DNA from: Hoylesella timonensis 4401737 = DSM 22865 = JCM 15640
Lineage (GTDB): Bacteria > Bacteroidota > Bacteroidia > Bacteroidales > Bacteroidaceae
Length of the DNA: 48,368 bases
NCBI RefSeq assembly: GCF_000455445.1
Contig: NZ_HG417102.1
Coordinates: 11,706 to 60,073 of the forward strand
Direction: 5' to 3'
Part shown: in pieces, positions 35,721 through 46,485 of the stretch
Layout of the letters: every line of letters starts with the position of its first letter
How positions within the stretch are numbered: position 1 is the first letter of the stretch
Program-made: the position numbers and the translations under genes
The notes under the pieces: model-generated
Database searches by the model: none
What the model was told of the DNA's origin: nothing
What the model saw: only the letters and a program-made list of their open reading frames with translations

Positions 35721-35939
35721 TCGTATTTCCTCCTTATTTTTATCGTTGCACATCAGTCGTACCATGTGCAAATGTATATTTTTTATTTGACCGATGCAAG
35801 CATATTTATCAAAAAAAAACGAGCACACTAAATATTTTATGGAAGATTTGAATTGATGAATAATTGCTTATTACAGATAGGAATTGCCAACTGTTATTGT
35901 CTTTTTGAGCATGTATTTTCAAATTAAGTATAAAAATAT

Positions 35940-35970
35940 TTTGGTTTTAAAGAAAAAAGTCTTACCTTTG
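35940..35970 (+). promoter_or_regulatory. Promoter of initiator tRNA
   Basis: TTTG (35940-35943), 19-base spacer, TAccTTTG (35963-35970): a full Bacteroidota consensus 24 bases before the tRNA. Confidence 0.8.
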
Positions 35971-35993
35971 CAACCGCAAATGAGAAATAACAT

Positions 35994-36066
35994 CGCGGAG
36001 TGGAGCAGTTGGTAGCTCGCCAGGCTCATAACCTGGAGGTCACATGTTCGAGTCATGTCTCCGCAA
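35994..36066 (+). tRNA. Initiator tRNA-fMet (CAT)
   Basis: Cloverleaf of 73 bases with anticodon CAT (stem CCAGG/CCTGG, loop CTCATAA). The unpaired C1-A72 end, which marks initiator tRNAs, is present (CGCGGAG against CTCCGCA), as is the A11-U24 pair of the D stem. CCA is not encoded. A hairpin terminator follows at 36072-36109. Confidence 0.94.
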
Positions 36067-36071
36067 CTTTT

Positions 36072-36109
36072 ACGCTCGGAAGTCCTTTGTACAGGGGATT
36101 TCCGAGCGT
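36072..36109 (+). terminator. Terminator of initiator tRNA
   Basis: Stem ACGCTCGGA (36072-36080) / TCCGAGCGT (36101-36109) extended inward by further pairs (GGAAGTCC / GGGGATTTCC). No long T-run follows, so the terminator may depend on the hairpin strength. Confidence 0.7.
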
Positions 36110-36395
36110 TTGCAATAAAAAGGTCGGACGAATTTCGGACGATGTTTCGGGTCACATTGGTTGCGTGAGGCAAACTATGTAAAAGCATGTCTACTTTAGA
36201 AAATCTCTAACTCACCAGCAGGAAACAATAAGTGTTATACGAATAGGATGCTGCCAGCGTTCGCTGATAGTTGCTTCCACCTATCGGTTCGTTCTCATTG
36301 TCATCTCGTAGGTAAGAAGCACCACGGGAGTTGAGGCGCATAAGGTTTTTAAGGGAAAGACGTAATAAAATTTACTTTTATTCGTTCATTCAAAG
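36110..36395. other. Non-coding stretch before the flippase gene
   Basis: About 285 bases with no gene. It contains a direct repetition TCGGACGA (near 36124 and 36135) and otherwise nothing recognisable. A clear promoter for the flippase was not found. Confidence 0.45.
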
Positions 36396-37880
36396 ATGAC
36401 AAACGAGAATCGCAACAAAACCTATACCCATATCTTAAAATACACTGGTCTGTTTGGTGGTGTACAAGGTCTTGGCATCTTGGTAGGCATTGTTCGCAAT
36501 AAGTTGGTGGCTCTTCTTCTCGGTGCCGAGGGTATGGGACTGATGTCGCTTTTCAATTCCACAACCAAACTGATTAGCGACTCCACTAATTTTGGATTAA
36601 GCATGAGTGCCGTTAGGGAACTGTCTGCAGCTTTCGAACAGCACGATGAGACCAACATGAGACGTTGTATTGACAGTGTGCGACTATGGAGCATGTTGAC
36701 GGCTCTGTTGGGTATGGCGGTGTGCATGATGATAAGTCCTATACTCAGTCGGTGGGTCTTTGGCTGGGGCGACCACTCTTTGCATTTTGTTTTGTTGTCG
36801 ATAGTGGTATTCCTAATGGCAGTGACGGGGGTAGAGTTAGCCATTTTGAAAGCCTTACGACAACTCAAGTCGTTGGCGAAAATCTCTTTTCTCAACATCG
36901 TAGGCGCATTGATTACCTCTATTCCATTGTTTTACTTCTGGCGTCAGGCAGCTATTGTTCCTTCACTCATCATTGTCGCTTTGACACAAATGCTGCTCAC
37001 TATTTATTACTCTCATAAACAATACGCTATACATTTTAACTGGAGCAAAACTTTGTTGTTGCAGGGAAGTCCTATGCTCAAGATTGGAGTGGCTTTTGTG
37101 CTGGCAGGTATTTTGGGAAGCGGTGCCGATTTTCTGATACGTCGCTACCTTAATGTACTGGGGTCGGTAGAGACCGTTGGGCTGTTTAATGCAGCTTATA
37201 TGATGACAATGACGTATGCGGGTTTGGTGTTTTCTGCCATGGAAACCGATTTCTTCCCACGCTTGTCGTCTATCAAGCACACAGGTGCGCTGTTGAACGA
37301 AACGGTCAACAGTCAGATAGAAGTGTCATTGTTGCTCATTTCGCCTATGTTGGTGGTGTTCATGGTAGGTGTACCAGTGTTGCTGCCGCTACTGTATAGT
37401 CGAGAGTTTGTGTCGCTTCAAGTCATGGTGCAGACCTTGGTGCTGGCGATGTATTGGCGAGCTGTCAAACTACCTATTGCTTACATTCCTTTGGCAAAAG
37501 GTAATTCAAGGCTGTACCTCCTCGTAGAGGCTATCTACGATGTTGTCCTGGTGCTGGCTGTCATTGCAGGATTCCACTATTATGAGTTATTAGGCGCTGG
37601 AATCGCTATCACCTTGGTATCAGCATTGGATTTTTTAATGCTATTTTATTTTATGCACACCACCTATCAATATAATATATCCACTTCGGTGTGGCAATAT
37701 TTAGGCATCCAACTTATGTTTGGCTTGGTGGCTTACGGCTTGGTGTTGTCAACCCATGGCTTGGTGTATTGGGGTGGAGGCACTGTGCTTGTTCTGTTGA
37801 GTCTGTGGGTGTCATTACGCATATTGAGAAAAAAAACCGATTTATGGACACATCTAAAATTACGAGTATGGAAAAAATAG
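36396..37880 (+). CDS. O-antigen/polysaccharide flippase (MATE-like)
   Basis: 494 residues with about 12-14 hydrophobic helices, of the oligosaccharide flippase (Wzx/MVF) type: N-terminal GLFGGVQGLGILVGIVRNKL and LLLGAEGMGLMSLFNS, and a long series of helices with charges in loops. Likely moves lipid-linked sugars across the inner membrane. It is followed by a glycosyltransferase gene that overlaps it by 13 bases. No polymerase or large glycan locus is next to it. Confidence 0.9.
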   Translation: MTNENRNKTYTHILKYTGLFGGVQGLGILVGIVRNKLVALLLGAEGMGLMSLFNSTTKLISDSTNFGLSMSAVRELSAAFEQHDETNMRRCIDSVRLWSMLTALLGMAVCMMISPILSRWVFGWGDHSLHFVLLSIVVFLMAVTGVELAILKALRQLKSLAKISFLNIVGALITSIPLFYFWRQAAIVPSLIIVALTQMLLTIYYSHKQYAIHFNWSKTLLLQGSPMLKIGVAFVLAGILGSGADFLIRRYLNVLGSVETVGLFNAAYMMTMTYAGLVFSAMETDFFPRLSSIKHTGALLNETVNSQIEVSLLLISPMLVVFMVGVPVLLPLLYSREFVSLQVMVQTLVLAMYWRAVKLPIAYIPLAKGNSRLYLLVEAIYDVVLVLAVIAGFHYYELLGAGIAITLVSALDFLMLFYFMHTTYQYNISTSVWQYLGIQLMFGLVAYGLVLSTHGLVYWGGGTVLVLLSLWVSLRILRKKTDLWTHLKLRVWKK

Positions 37881-38884
37881 CATCATTTGCCATATTGGTG
37901 GCGGTTTATAATGGTAGCGAGTATCTGAAAAGATGCTTAGATTCGTTGCTGCAACAAACCCTCAAAGACATTCAAGTGATTTGTATAGACGACGGTTCTA
38001 CGGACAATTCTTGGGAAATATTACAGTCGTATGCAGCTATAGACCAGCGAATTGAGATACTTCATCTAAGTCAAAACTATGGAATAGCACATGCACGCAA
38101 TGAAGGAATTAAACATATCAACGCTCGTTACTCCACGATTTTAGATTGCGATGATACTTTTGCGCCCGATGCCTTAGAACAGGCTTTACACGTTTTTGAA
38201 AAGCATCCACAAGTAGACTGTGTGCTTTTCAAGCTCCTCACCCTTGGAGAAGACAATTCAACGGCGCAGGAATATGACATGGATTTTTTTGAAGAAAGGT
38301 CTGGATACGAGGCTTTCAAAGACAGCTTGACGTGGAAAATTCATGGCGTTTATGCTGCCAAAACTTCCCTTTTCAAACAATTCCCGTACGATGACACGTG
38401 TAAGACCTACAGTGATGACAACAGTACACGACTGCATTATTTGTTTTCTAAGCAAGTGAGTTGTTGTCGTGGAGAGAACTACTACCACTACAATCCCCAC
38501 TCGGTAACACGTGCGATTAGTGGGAGCAGGTTTGATTATCTTCGTGCCAACGAAAGTATGAAGAAGCAGTTGATACAACTTAACGTAAGCGATGATGTTT
38601 TAACGATTTATGAAAATGTGCGCTGGCTGGTATTGATAGATTTATATTATTTTCATTATTCCTACAGAAAACAGCTTTCTGCCGAGGATTCTGCGATGGG
38701 CATGCGTGAACTTCATCGTATATGGAGTGGTATCGAGGTACACAGGTTATATAAAAGGTTAAAATATAAATTCGGGTATATGCCGCTACGCTTTTCATGG
38801 AGGATGTTCAGAATACAAGAAGAACTCTATTTTACCCTCAGGTCTATTTTTCGAAAAGGCATCCAGCAGACTAAGAATCAGTGA
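37868..38884 (+). CDS. GT2-family glycosyltransferase
   Basis: ~338 residues from MEKIASFAILVAVYNG. GT-A fold with the N-terminal VAVYNGSEYL, QVICIDDGSTDNSWEIL (metal-binding DDGS-type region), and TILDCDDTFAPDALEQA (DxD-like). The start at 37868 gives the typical beginning; longer reading from 37691 overlaps the flippase coding region and is not similar to the family. An alternative is 37844. It probably adds a sugar to the substrate of the neighbouring flippase. Confidence 0.92.
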   Translation: MEKIASFAILVAVYNGSEYLKRCLDSLLQQTLKDIQVICIDDGSTDNSWEILQSYAAIDQRIEILHLSQNYGIAHARNEGIKHINARYSTILDCDDTFAPDALEQALHVFEKHPQVDCVLFKLLTLGEDNSTAQEYDMDFFEERSGYEAFKDSLTWKIHGVYAAKTSLFKQFPYDDTCKTYSDDNSTRLHYLFSKQVSCCRGENYYHYNPHSVTRAISGSRFDYLRANESMKKQLIQLNVSDDVLTIYENVRWLVLIDLYYFHYSYRKQLSAEDSAMGMRELHRIWSGIEVHRLYKRLKYKFGYMPLRFSWRMFRIQEELYFTLRSIFRKGIQQTKNQ

Positions 38885-38951
38885 AATATCCCAAGCACTG
38901 GCATCAAAAGAGCTACCAAATAAGGTCTTCAAAGAATTTTCATATAAATGT

Positions 38952-38984
38952 TTTGCCCAATTCACATTATATTTATTACCTTTG
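38952..38984 (+). promoter_or_regulatory. Promoter of pfkA
   Basis: TTTG (38952-38955), 21-base spacer, TAccTTTG (38977-38984). The start of transcription would be ~85 bases before the pfkA ATG at 39077. The interval from 38885 has no gene. Confidence 0.75.
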
Positions 38985-39076
38985 TGAAGTTTTTAGAGCG
39001 CACTATAGTTATATAGATGTTAAGAACTATTCTATAGATTTCCCCTCATTGGGATTTGACAAAGAAAATCGAATAT

Positions 39077-40054
39077 ATGAAGCAGATTACAACAATTGGT
39101 ATTTTAACTTCTGGTGGAGATGCTCCGGGTATGAATGCAGCCATACGTGCGGTAACGCGTGCTGGTATCTGTAATGGTTTTAAGATAAAAGGTATCTATA
39201 AAGGTTATGATGGATTGATAAACGATGAAATCAAAGATTTCACGACCGAAAATGTGAGCGGCATCATCATGTCTGGAGGTACTATCTTAAAAACAGCTCG
39301 TTCTTTGGAATTTTTAACACCCGAAGGAAGAAAGAAGGCTTATGAGAATATTCAGAAACATTCTATCGGTGCTTTGGTAGTAATAGGTGGTAATGGATCG
39401 TTGCGTGGTGCAATTGAATTTGCAAGAGAATATGACGTCCGTTGTATTGGGCTTCCTGGTACTATTGATAATGACCTCTATGGAACCGATTCTACCATCG
39501 GTTACGATACTACGTTGAATACCATTGTAGAGTGTGTAGACCGAATTCGGGACACAGCGCAGAGTCATGAGCGCATTTTCTTTGTTGAAGTAATTGGGCG
39601 CGATGCAGGATTTTTAGCTCAAAATAGTGCCATTGCTTCAGGTGCTGAAGCAGCTATTATTCCTGAAGACAGCACTGATGTAGACCAGCTGGGGCATTTC
39701 ATGGAACGAGGTATTCGTAAATCTAAGCGTTCTTGCATTGTCATTGTCAGTGAGAGTCCAAAGTGTGGTGCATTGTATTATGCCGATCGTGTGAAAAAAG
39801 AGTTCCCTGGTTACGATGTACGTGTATCTATCTTAGGACATCTGCAGCGTGGAGGAAGACCATCGGCACATGATAGAATCTTAGCCAGCAGAACAGGCGT
39901 TGGCGCAGTAGAAGCCATTATGCAGGGACAGCGCAACATTATGATTGGTATTAAGAACAACGAAATAGATTATATACCATTGACCGAGGCTATTCGGAGC
40001 GATAAGCCCTTTGATAAAAAGCTCATCAAAGTACTCGACGAATTGAGTATCTAA
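39077..40054 (+). CDS. pfkA: 6-phosphofructokinase, with D-to-N change in the GGDGS motif
   Basis: 325 residues beginning [20 protein letters not shown]. Present: ATP-site TSGGDAPG, R75 in TARSLEF, the catalytic stretch [15 protein letters not shown], and HLQRGG. The GGDGS motif, whose Asp contacts Mg-ATP (D103 in E. coli PfkA), reads GGNGS (N106; codon 39392-39394). The residue after it is Gly, as in ATP-using enzymes rather than the Asp of PPi-using ones. The start at 39077 is preferred; the ATG at 39056 adds seven unconserved codons. Catalyses the committed step of glycolysis. Confidence 0.93.
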   Translation: MKQITTIGILTSGGDAPGMNAAIRAVTRAGICNGFKIKGIYKGYDGLINDEIKDFTTENVSGIIMSGGTILKTARSLEFLTPEGRKKAYENIQKHSIGALVVIGGNGSLRGAIEFAREYDVRCIGLPGTIDNDLYGTDSTIGYDTTLNTIVECVDRIRDTAQSHERIFFVEVIGRDAGFLAQNSAIASGAEAAIIPEDSTDVDQLGHFMERGIRKSKRSCIVIVSESPKCGALYYADRVKKEFPGYDVRVSILGHLQRGGRPSAHDRILASRTGVGAVEAIMQGQRNIMIGIKNNEIDYIPLTEAIRSDKPFDKKLIKVLDELSI

Positions 40055-40150
40055 AAAGGTAACCTAAGGTATGAGGTCTAAAATATGTTAATATAACAAA
40101 CAGTTCTGTTAATATAATAATTGTACAAGTAAGCAATCAAAGTATTTTTG

Positions 40151-40158
40151 TATATTTG
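40151..40158 (+). promoter_or_regulatory. Promoter (-7) of the atp operon
   Basis: TAtaTTTGCA at 40151-40160, 57 bases before atpD. The expected -33 TTTG is weak (nearest TTG at 40121). Confidence 0.55.
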
Positions 40159-40184
40159 CACAGCTAAAGTTTTTTAATTTTTAG

Positions 40185-41744
<1,560 letters not shown>

Positions 41745-41775
41745 CATATAGAAACTATAAAAGCGACCAACAATA

Positions 41776-42018
41776 ATGCTTCGACTAAAAATTATATCTC
41801 CAGAAAAAAGAATCTTTGACGGTGAAGTTAATCGTGTAACTGTGCCAGGAACTCTTGGAGAGTTTGAAATTTTAGTGAATCATGCGCCCATCATCTCTTC
41901 TCTCGAGTCTGGAACGGTGAGCTACGAAATAGCGTCGGGAGAGCTTAAGCAGTTAGAAATAGAGAGTGGATTTGTTGAGGTACAAAAGAATGTAATTAGT
42001 TTATGTGTTGAACTATAG
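41776..42018 (+). CDS. atpC: AtpC, ATP synthase F1 subunit epsilon
   Basis: 80 residues: only the N-terminal beta-sandwich (ISPEKRIFDGEVNRVTVPG, GEFEILVNHAPIIS). The C-terminal helical hairpin that inhibits ATPase activity in E. coli is absent, as in many Bacteroidota. Lies 31 bases after atpD. Confidence 0.93.
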   Translation: MLRLKIISPEKRIFDGEVNRVTVPGTLGEFEILVNHAPIISSLESGTVSYEIASGELKQLEIESGFVEVQKNVISLCVEL

Positions 42019-42027
42019 CCACAGAGG

Positions 42028-42438
42028 ATGAATGATATTAAGCAAATTAAGAAACGTTACATGACACAAAGCTTCTTGCTGTTAACAGCATTAACTTTGA
42101 TTGGTGTCTTGATAATGAAAATAGGGAAAGTTGACCATATGGTTACACCACTCATTGTGGGGTTGACTTTTGCCTTGATAATTGAATTGGCTGATATCTT
42201 AGTGTGGAGTAGGATTGCTCAAAAACAGGCAGACTATCTTCCAACATTCTTCATGGCAGTATCAAGTGTTAGAACGCTTGCAGCAATCGGAGTGATGTTT
42301 GTTTTCTTCCTTGTGATGGAGAGAGCGACCATTTTGGTATCATGTCTGACTTTCATGAGTTATTATTTGACTATTTTGATACATCACTCATTGTTCTTCA
42401 TTGCTAAAAATAAGGCGCAATCAAGTGAAACTAAATGA
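42028..42438 (+). CDS. AtpI-like small membrane protein of the atp operon
   Basis: 136 residues with four predicted helices (about 14-32, 39-61, 70-93 and 98-120) and a charged C-terminus (KAQSSETK). It occupies the AtpI position between epsilon and subunit a, but I see no family signature to name it firmly. AtpI helps assemble the c-ring in other bacteria. Confidence 0.75.
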   Translation: MNDIKQIKKRYMTQSFLLLTALTLIGVLIMKIGKVDHMVTPLIVGLTFALIIELADILVWSRIAQKQADYLPTFFMAVSSVRTLAAIGVMFVFFLVMERATILVSCLTFMSYYLTILIHHSLFFIAKNKAQSSETK

Positions 42439-42459
42439 CACGATAACGTTGAATAAAGG

Positions 42460-43506
42460 ATGAAAAAAATAAGAACGATACTCTTTTGCTTATCTTTATT
42501 ACTGGCACCTATTCAATTAATGGCCAGTAATTCAGAGGGGGAGGCTTTGAATATTCCAGAGATTGTGCTGGAACATTTGTCCGATTCTTATGAATGGCAC
42601 ATTGCTACTTTTAAGGGTAAACATCTCAGCTTACCATTGCCTATTATTGTGAGGAGTGAAACGACAGGTGAATGGTATGTGGGTACGGCAAAGAATTTAC
42701 CAAAACAGTTCTTTTTCGATGAAGAACATCATGGAAAAATTTACGAACATGTAGGCAACGGTGAAACTGCTCGTCCTATTGATTTAAGTATTACAAAGGT
42801 TGTTGTACAAATTTGGATTGTTGTTGTTGTCTTGATTTTGGTATTTTTAAGTTGTGCCAAATGGTATAAGAATGCCGATGAAAAAACGGAAACACCTAAA
42901 GGCTTTGTTGGAGTCATGGAGATGTTTGTGATGACGATACATGACGACTTGATTCGTCCCTCTGTAGGAGAAAAGAATTATCAACGTTTTGCCCCCTATC
43001 TATTAACGGTATTCTTTTTTATTTTAACTTGTAACCTCATAGGCTTAATTCCTATATTCCCCGGTGGTACTAATATTACGGGAAATATTAACATTACCTT
43101 GTTCTTAGCTGTTTGTTCGATGATAGCCATCAATTGCTTTGGTTCCAAAGAATACTGGAAAGACATTTTTTGGCCTCATGTACCACTGTTTCTAAAGGTA
43201 CCCGTACCACTGATGCCTGTCATCGAATTGTTTGGAGTATTCACGAAGCCCTTTGCACTGATGATTCGTCTCTTTGCCAATATGATGGCAGGTCATGCCG
43301 TGATTCTTAGTTTTACCTGTGTCATCTTCTTAGGTTGGAACATGGGTGTAGGATATGGCTTAGGGTTGAATCTCTTTAGTGCGGTGATGCTTCTTTTCAT
43401 GAATCTGTTGGAGGTGTTAGTTGCCTTTATTCAGGCTTATGTCTTTACGATGCTTAGTGCGGTGTTTATTGGATTAGCACATCCAGAACCAGAAACAACC
43501 ATATAA
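42460..43506 (+). CDS. atpB: AtpB, ATP synthase F0 subunit a
   Basis: 348 residues, longer than the ~270 of E. coli. The N-terminal ~110 residues contain a signal-like helix and an extramembrane domain of the Bacteroidota type. Then follow the membrane helices with the proton-path Arg in MIRLFANMMAGHAVI and the last helix FIQAYVFTMLSAVFIG. Part of the proton half-channel. Confidence 0.95.
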   Translation: MKKIRTILFCLSLLLAPIQLMASNSEGEALNIPEIVLEHLSDSYEWHIATFKGKHLSLPLPIIVRSETTGEWYVGTAKNLPKQFFFDEEHHGKIYEHVGNGETARPIDLSITKVVVQIWIVVVVLILVFLSCAKWYKNADEKTETPKGFVGVMEMFVMTIHDDLIRPSVGEKNYQRFAPYLLTVFFFILTCNLIGLIPIFPGGTNITGNINITLFLAVCSMIAINCFGSKEYWKDIFWPHVPLFLKVPVPLMPVIELFGVFTKPFALMIRLFANMMAGHAVILSFTCVIFLGWNMGVGYGLGLNLFSAVMLLFMNLLEVLVAFIQAYVFTMLSAVFIGLAHPEPETTI

Positions 43507-43555
43507 ACTTTCAAAGAATAGATTTCTAAAATTAATAACAATAAATAAACGAATT

Positions 43556-43798
43556 ATGATGATTTCAACATTATTAGCAGCAGAAGGATTAGCACAGCTT
43601 GGCTGTGGAATTGGTGCAGGTATTGCAACAGTCGGTGCAGGTATTGGTATTGGTAGAATTGGTGGTAATGCCATGGATGCCATTGCTCGTCAACCAGAAG
43701 CAACAGGTAAGATTACATCAAACATGATTTTAACATCTGCCTTCATTGAGGGATGTGCGCTCTTCGCAATTGCAGCTTGTGCTTTCCTTATTAAATAA
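43556..43798 (+). CDS. atpE: AtpE, ATP synthase F0 subunit c
   Basis: 80 residues forming two helices. The ion-binding Glu is E65 in SAFIEGCALF; the loop is ARQPEATGK. The Q and S/T residues that define sodium-type rings are absent (GIGIGRIGG and FIEG), so a proton-driven ring is expected. The second ATG, at 43559, is an equally possible start. Confidence 0.96.
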   Translation: MMISTLLAAEGLAQLGCGIGAGIATVGAGIGIGRIGGNAMDAIARQPEATGKITSNMILTSAFIEGCALFAIAACAFLIK

Positions 43799-43812
43799 TA
43801 AACTATCATAGA

Positions 43813-44331
43813 ATGGAGAATTTACCATCAATATTAACTCCTGATCTTGGACTCCTCTTTTGGATGTTCTTGGCTTTTTTGGTGGTCTTTTTTGTACTTT
43901 CGAAATACGGTTTTCCTGTCATCATCAATATGGTGGAAAAACGTAAATCCTATATTGACGACAGTCTTCGTAAAGCACATGAGGCCTCTGAACGTTTAGC
44001 CAAAATTCAACAAGAAGGAGATGCAATTCTTCATGATGCTCGTGAAAAGCAAGCGGTTATGTTAAAAGAAGCTGCTGCTACTCGAGACTCTATTGTGGAG
44101 AAAGCACATGTGACGGCAAAGGATGAAAGTTCTCGTCTAATCAGTGAAGCACGAACAGAAATAGACATTGAGAAACAAAATGTCATTCGAGATATTCGTT
44201 CTCAGGTCGCTGAACTTTCTGTTCAAATAGCAGAAAAGGTTATTCGTGAAGAACTTGCTTCCAAAGATAGCCAGATGGAGTTGATTAACAAGTTACTGAA
44301 TGATATATCGGTTGAAAAGAACCAAGCATAG
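43813..44331 (+). CDS. atpF: AtpF, ATP synthase F0 subunit b
   Basis: 172 residues: one N-terminal helix (about 12-32) with GLLFWMFLAFLVVFFVLSKYGFP, then a long charged helical stalk (EASERLAKIQQEGDA onward). It holds the stator to F1. Single b-type gene, so a homodimer is expected. Confidence 0.95.
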   Translation: MENLPSILTPDLGLLFWMFLAFLVVFFVLSKYGFPVIINMVEKRKSYIDDSLRKAHEASERLAKIQQEGDAILHDAREKQAVMLKEAAATRDSIVEKAHVTAKDESSRLISEARTEIDIEKQNVIRDIRSQVAELSVQIAEKVIREELASKDSQMELINKLLNDISVEKNQA

Positions 44332-44339
44332 AAGATAAG

Positions 44340-44876
44340 ATGAACACAGGCGTAATATCTGTTAGATATGCTCGTGCATTGCTCAAATGTGCACTTGAAA
44401 AGCATGTAGAGGACAACGTATTTCAAGAGATGCTGGCACTCAGTCACAGCTATGCTCACATCTCTGATTTGAGGCAAACGATTGACAATCCCATGCTGCA
44501 TCAAGATAAGAAGCAGGAACTGATTGAGTTGGCTTGTGGAACAAATCCCACACAGCTAACAAAAGATTTTATTCGCTTGGTGTTAAGTGCAGGACGAGAA
44601 AATATCTTGCAATACATTTTCACATCTTATATTACTTTGTATCGTCAACAGAAGCATATCATTAGCGGAAAATTGATTACTGCTACAGCTGTTACAGAAG
44701 ATATCGAAAAGCGAATGGAAGCGGTGGTTCATAGCCAATCGAAAGGAACAATTAATTTCCAGTCAGAAGTAAATCCAGATATCATCGGTGGTTTCATCCT
44801 TGAATACGATTCGTATAGGATGGATGCCAGTGTACAAACAAAGCTTAACAAAATTCTGAAACAGCTAAAAAAATAA
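44340..44876 (+). CDS. atpH: AtpH, ATP synthase F1 subunit delta
   Basis: 178 residues: VRYARALLKCALEK at the N-terminus (six-helix domain) and the C-terminal VNPDIIGGFILEYDSYRMDASV motif. Connects the b stalk to F1. Eight bases separate it from atpF. Confidence 0.95.
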   Translation: MNTGVISVRYARALLKCALEKHVEDNVFQEMLALSHSYAHISDLRQTIDNPMLHQDKKQELIELACGTNPTQLTKDFIRLVLSAGRENILQYIFTSYITLYRQQKHIISGKLITATAVTEDIEKRMEAVVHSQSKGTINFQSEVNPDIIGGFILEYDSYRMDASVQTKLNKILKQLKK

Positions 44877-44893
44877 TTTAAACAAAGCATAAA

Positions 44894-46483
44894 ATGTCAG
44901 ATAAAATAAAACCAAGTGAAGTATCAGAAGTACTACTTCAGCAGTTGAAATGCATTCAAACAGATTTGAAATTTGAAGAAGTAGGTACCGTTCTCAATGT
45001 GGGAGATGGTGTAGCCAGACTTTACGGATTGAGAAATGCTGAGGCCAATGAATTGTTGGAGTTTGAAAACGGTACGATGGCCATTGTGATGAACTTGGAG
45101 GAAGACAATGTAGGGTGCATCCTCTTAGGTCCTACATCCGGCATTAAGGAAGGTATGACAGCAAAACGCACCCACCGTATTGCCTCTATTCGTGTAAACG
45201 ATTCTATGCTTGGACGCGTTATCAATCCACTGGGAGAGGCTATCGATGGGTTGGGAGAGCTTGATTTGACCGAAAGTTTCGAGATGCCTTTAGAGAGAAA
45301 GGCTCCTGGTGTTATTTATAGACAACCTGTAAAAGAACCACTTCAGACGGGTATCAAAGCCGTTGACTCGATGATTCCTATTGGACGTGGACAGAGAGAG
45401 CTGATTGTTGGTGACAGACAAACAGGAAAAACGGCTATTGCACTGGATACAATTATCAACCAAAAGAGTTTTTACGAGGAAGGAAAGCCCGTATATTGTG
45501 TCTACGTAGCGATAGGTCAAAAGGCATCCACTGTTGCCAATCTCGTTCAAATACTTAAAGAACACGGGGCTTTACCTTATACTATTGTAGTATCAGCTAC
45601 AGCTGCTGACCCTGCAGCAATGCAATATTATGCGCCATTCGCAGGAGCTGCTATTGGTGAATACTTCCGCGATCGAGGCGAATCTGCATTGGTTGTTTAT
45701 GATGACCTTTCTAAACAAGCCGTTGCCTACCGTGAAATCTCATTGATATTGCGTCGCCCTTCAGGGCGTGAAGCTTATCCAGGAGACGTGTTCTATCTTC
45801 ACTCACGCTTATTGGAAAGAGCTGCTCGTATCAATGACCAGCAAGAAGTTGCTGAAATGATGAACGATTTGCCAGAATCTCTGAAAGGACATGTCAAAGG
45901 AGGAGGTTCGTTGACGGCACTGCCTATTATAGAAACACAGGCTGGTGACGTTTCTGCTTACATTCCAACCAACGTCATTTCGATTACCGACGGACAGATT
46001 TATTTGGAAAGTAACCTGTTTAACCAAGGATTCCGACCTGCTATTAATGTAGGAATTTCGGTTTCTCGTGTGGGTGGTAGTGCTCAAATCAAGAGTATGA
46101 AGAAAGTGGCAGGAACATTGAAGATTGACATGGCGCAATACAGAGAGTTAGAGGCTTTCTCTAAATTCTCGAGTGATATGGATTCTGTCACAGCAATGAC
46201 ATTGGATAGAGGTCGTAAAAACAACCAACTTTTGATACAGCCGCAGTATAGTCCCATGCCTATAGGCGAGCAAGTTGCCATTATGTACTGTGGTGTAAAT
46301 GGCTTATTTGCTGACGTTCCAATTGATAGCGTTCGTGAATGTCAAGACACTTTCTTGGAAACAATGAGGACAAAATATGCCGATGTATTGAAAACTTTAG
46401 CCTCAGGTCAATTAACAGACGAAGCCATTGAAACGATAAAATCGACAATGGCTGATGTGACTGCACAGTATCAAGCTTCATAA
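44894..46483 (+). CDS. atpA: AtpA, ATP synthase F1 subunit alpha
   Basis: 529 residues with P-loop GDRQTGKT (173-180), the non-catalytic nucleotide-site pattern, [20 protein letters not shown] and the C-terminal domain. Slightly longer than E. coli alpha (513). Two bases after its stop atpG begins. Confidence 0.98.
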   Translation: MSDKIKPSEVSEVLLQQLKCIQTDLKFEEVGTVLNVGDGVARLYGLRNAEANELLEFENGTMAIVMNLEEDNVGCILLGPTSGIKEGMTAKRTHRIASIRVNDSMLGRVINPLGEAIDGLGELDLTESFEMPLERKAPGVIYRQPVKEPLQTGIKAVDSMIPIGRGQRELIVGDRQTGKTAIALDTIINQKSFYEEGKPVYCVYVAIGQKASTVANLVQILKEHGALPYTIVVSATAADPAAMQYYAPFAGAAIGEYFRDRGESALVVYDDLSKQAVAYREISLILRRPSGREAYPGDVFYLHSRLLERAARINDQQEVAEMMNDLPESLKGHVKGGGSLTALPIIETQAGDVSAYIPTNVISITDGQIYLESNLFNQGFRPAINVGISVSRVGGSAQIKSMKKVAGTLKIDMAQYRELEAFSKFSSDMDSVTAMTLDRGRKNNQLLIQPQYSPMPIGEQVAIMYCGVNGLFADVPIDSVRECQDTFLETMRTKYADVLKTLASGQLTDEAIETIKSTMADVTAQYQAS

Positions 46484-46485
46484 TT

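Noticed and set aside
36110..36180. Attachment site of an integrative element next to tRNA-fMet
   Set aside because: There is no repeat of the tRNA 3' end downstream and no integrase; the short TCGGACGA repetition is not enough.
43556..43798. Sodium-type c-ring
   Set aside because: The Gln of helix 1 and the Ser/Thr next to the Glu of helix 2 that define sodium binding are missing.
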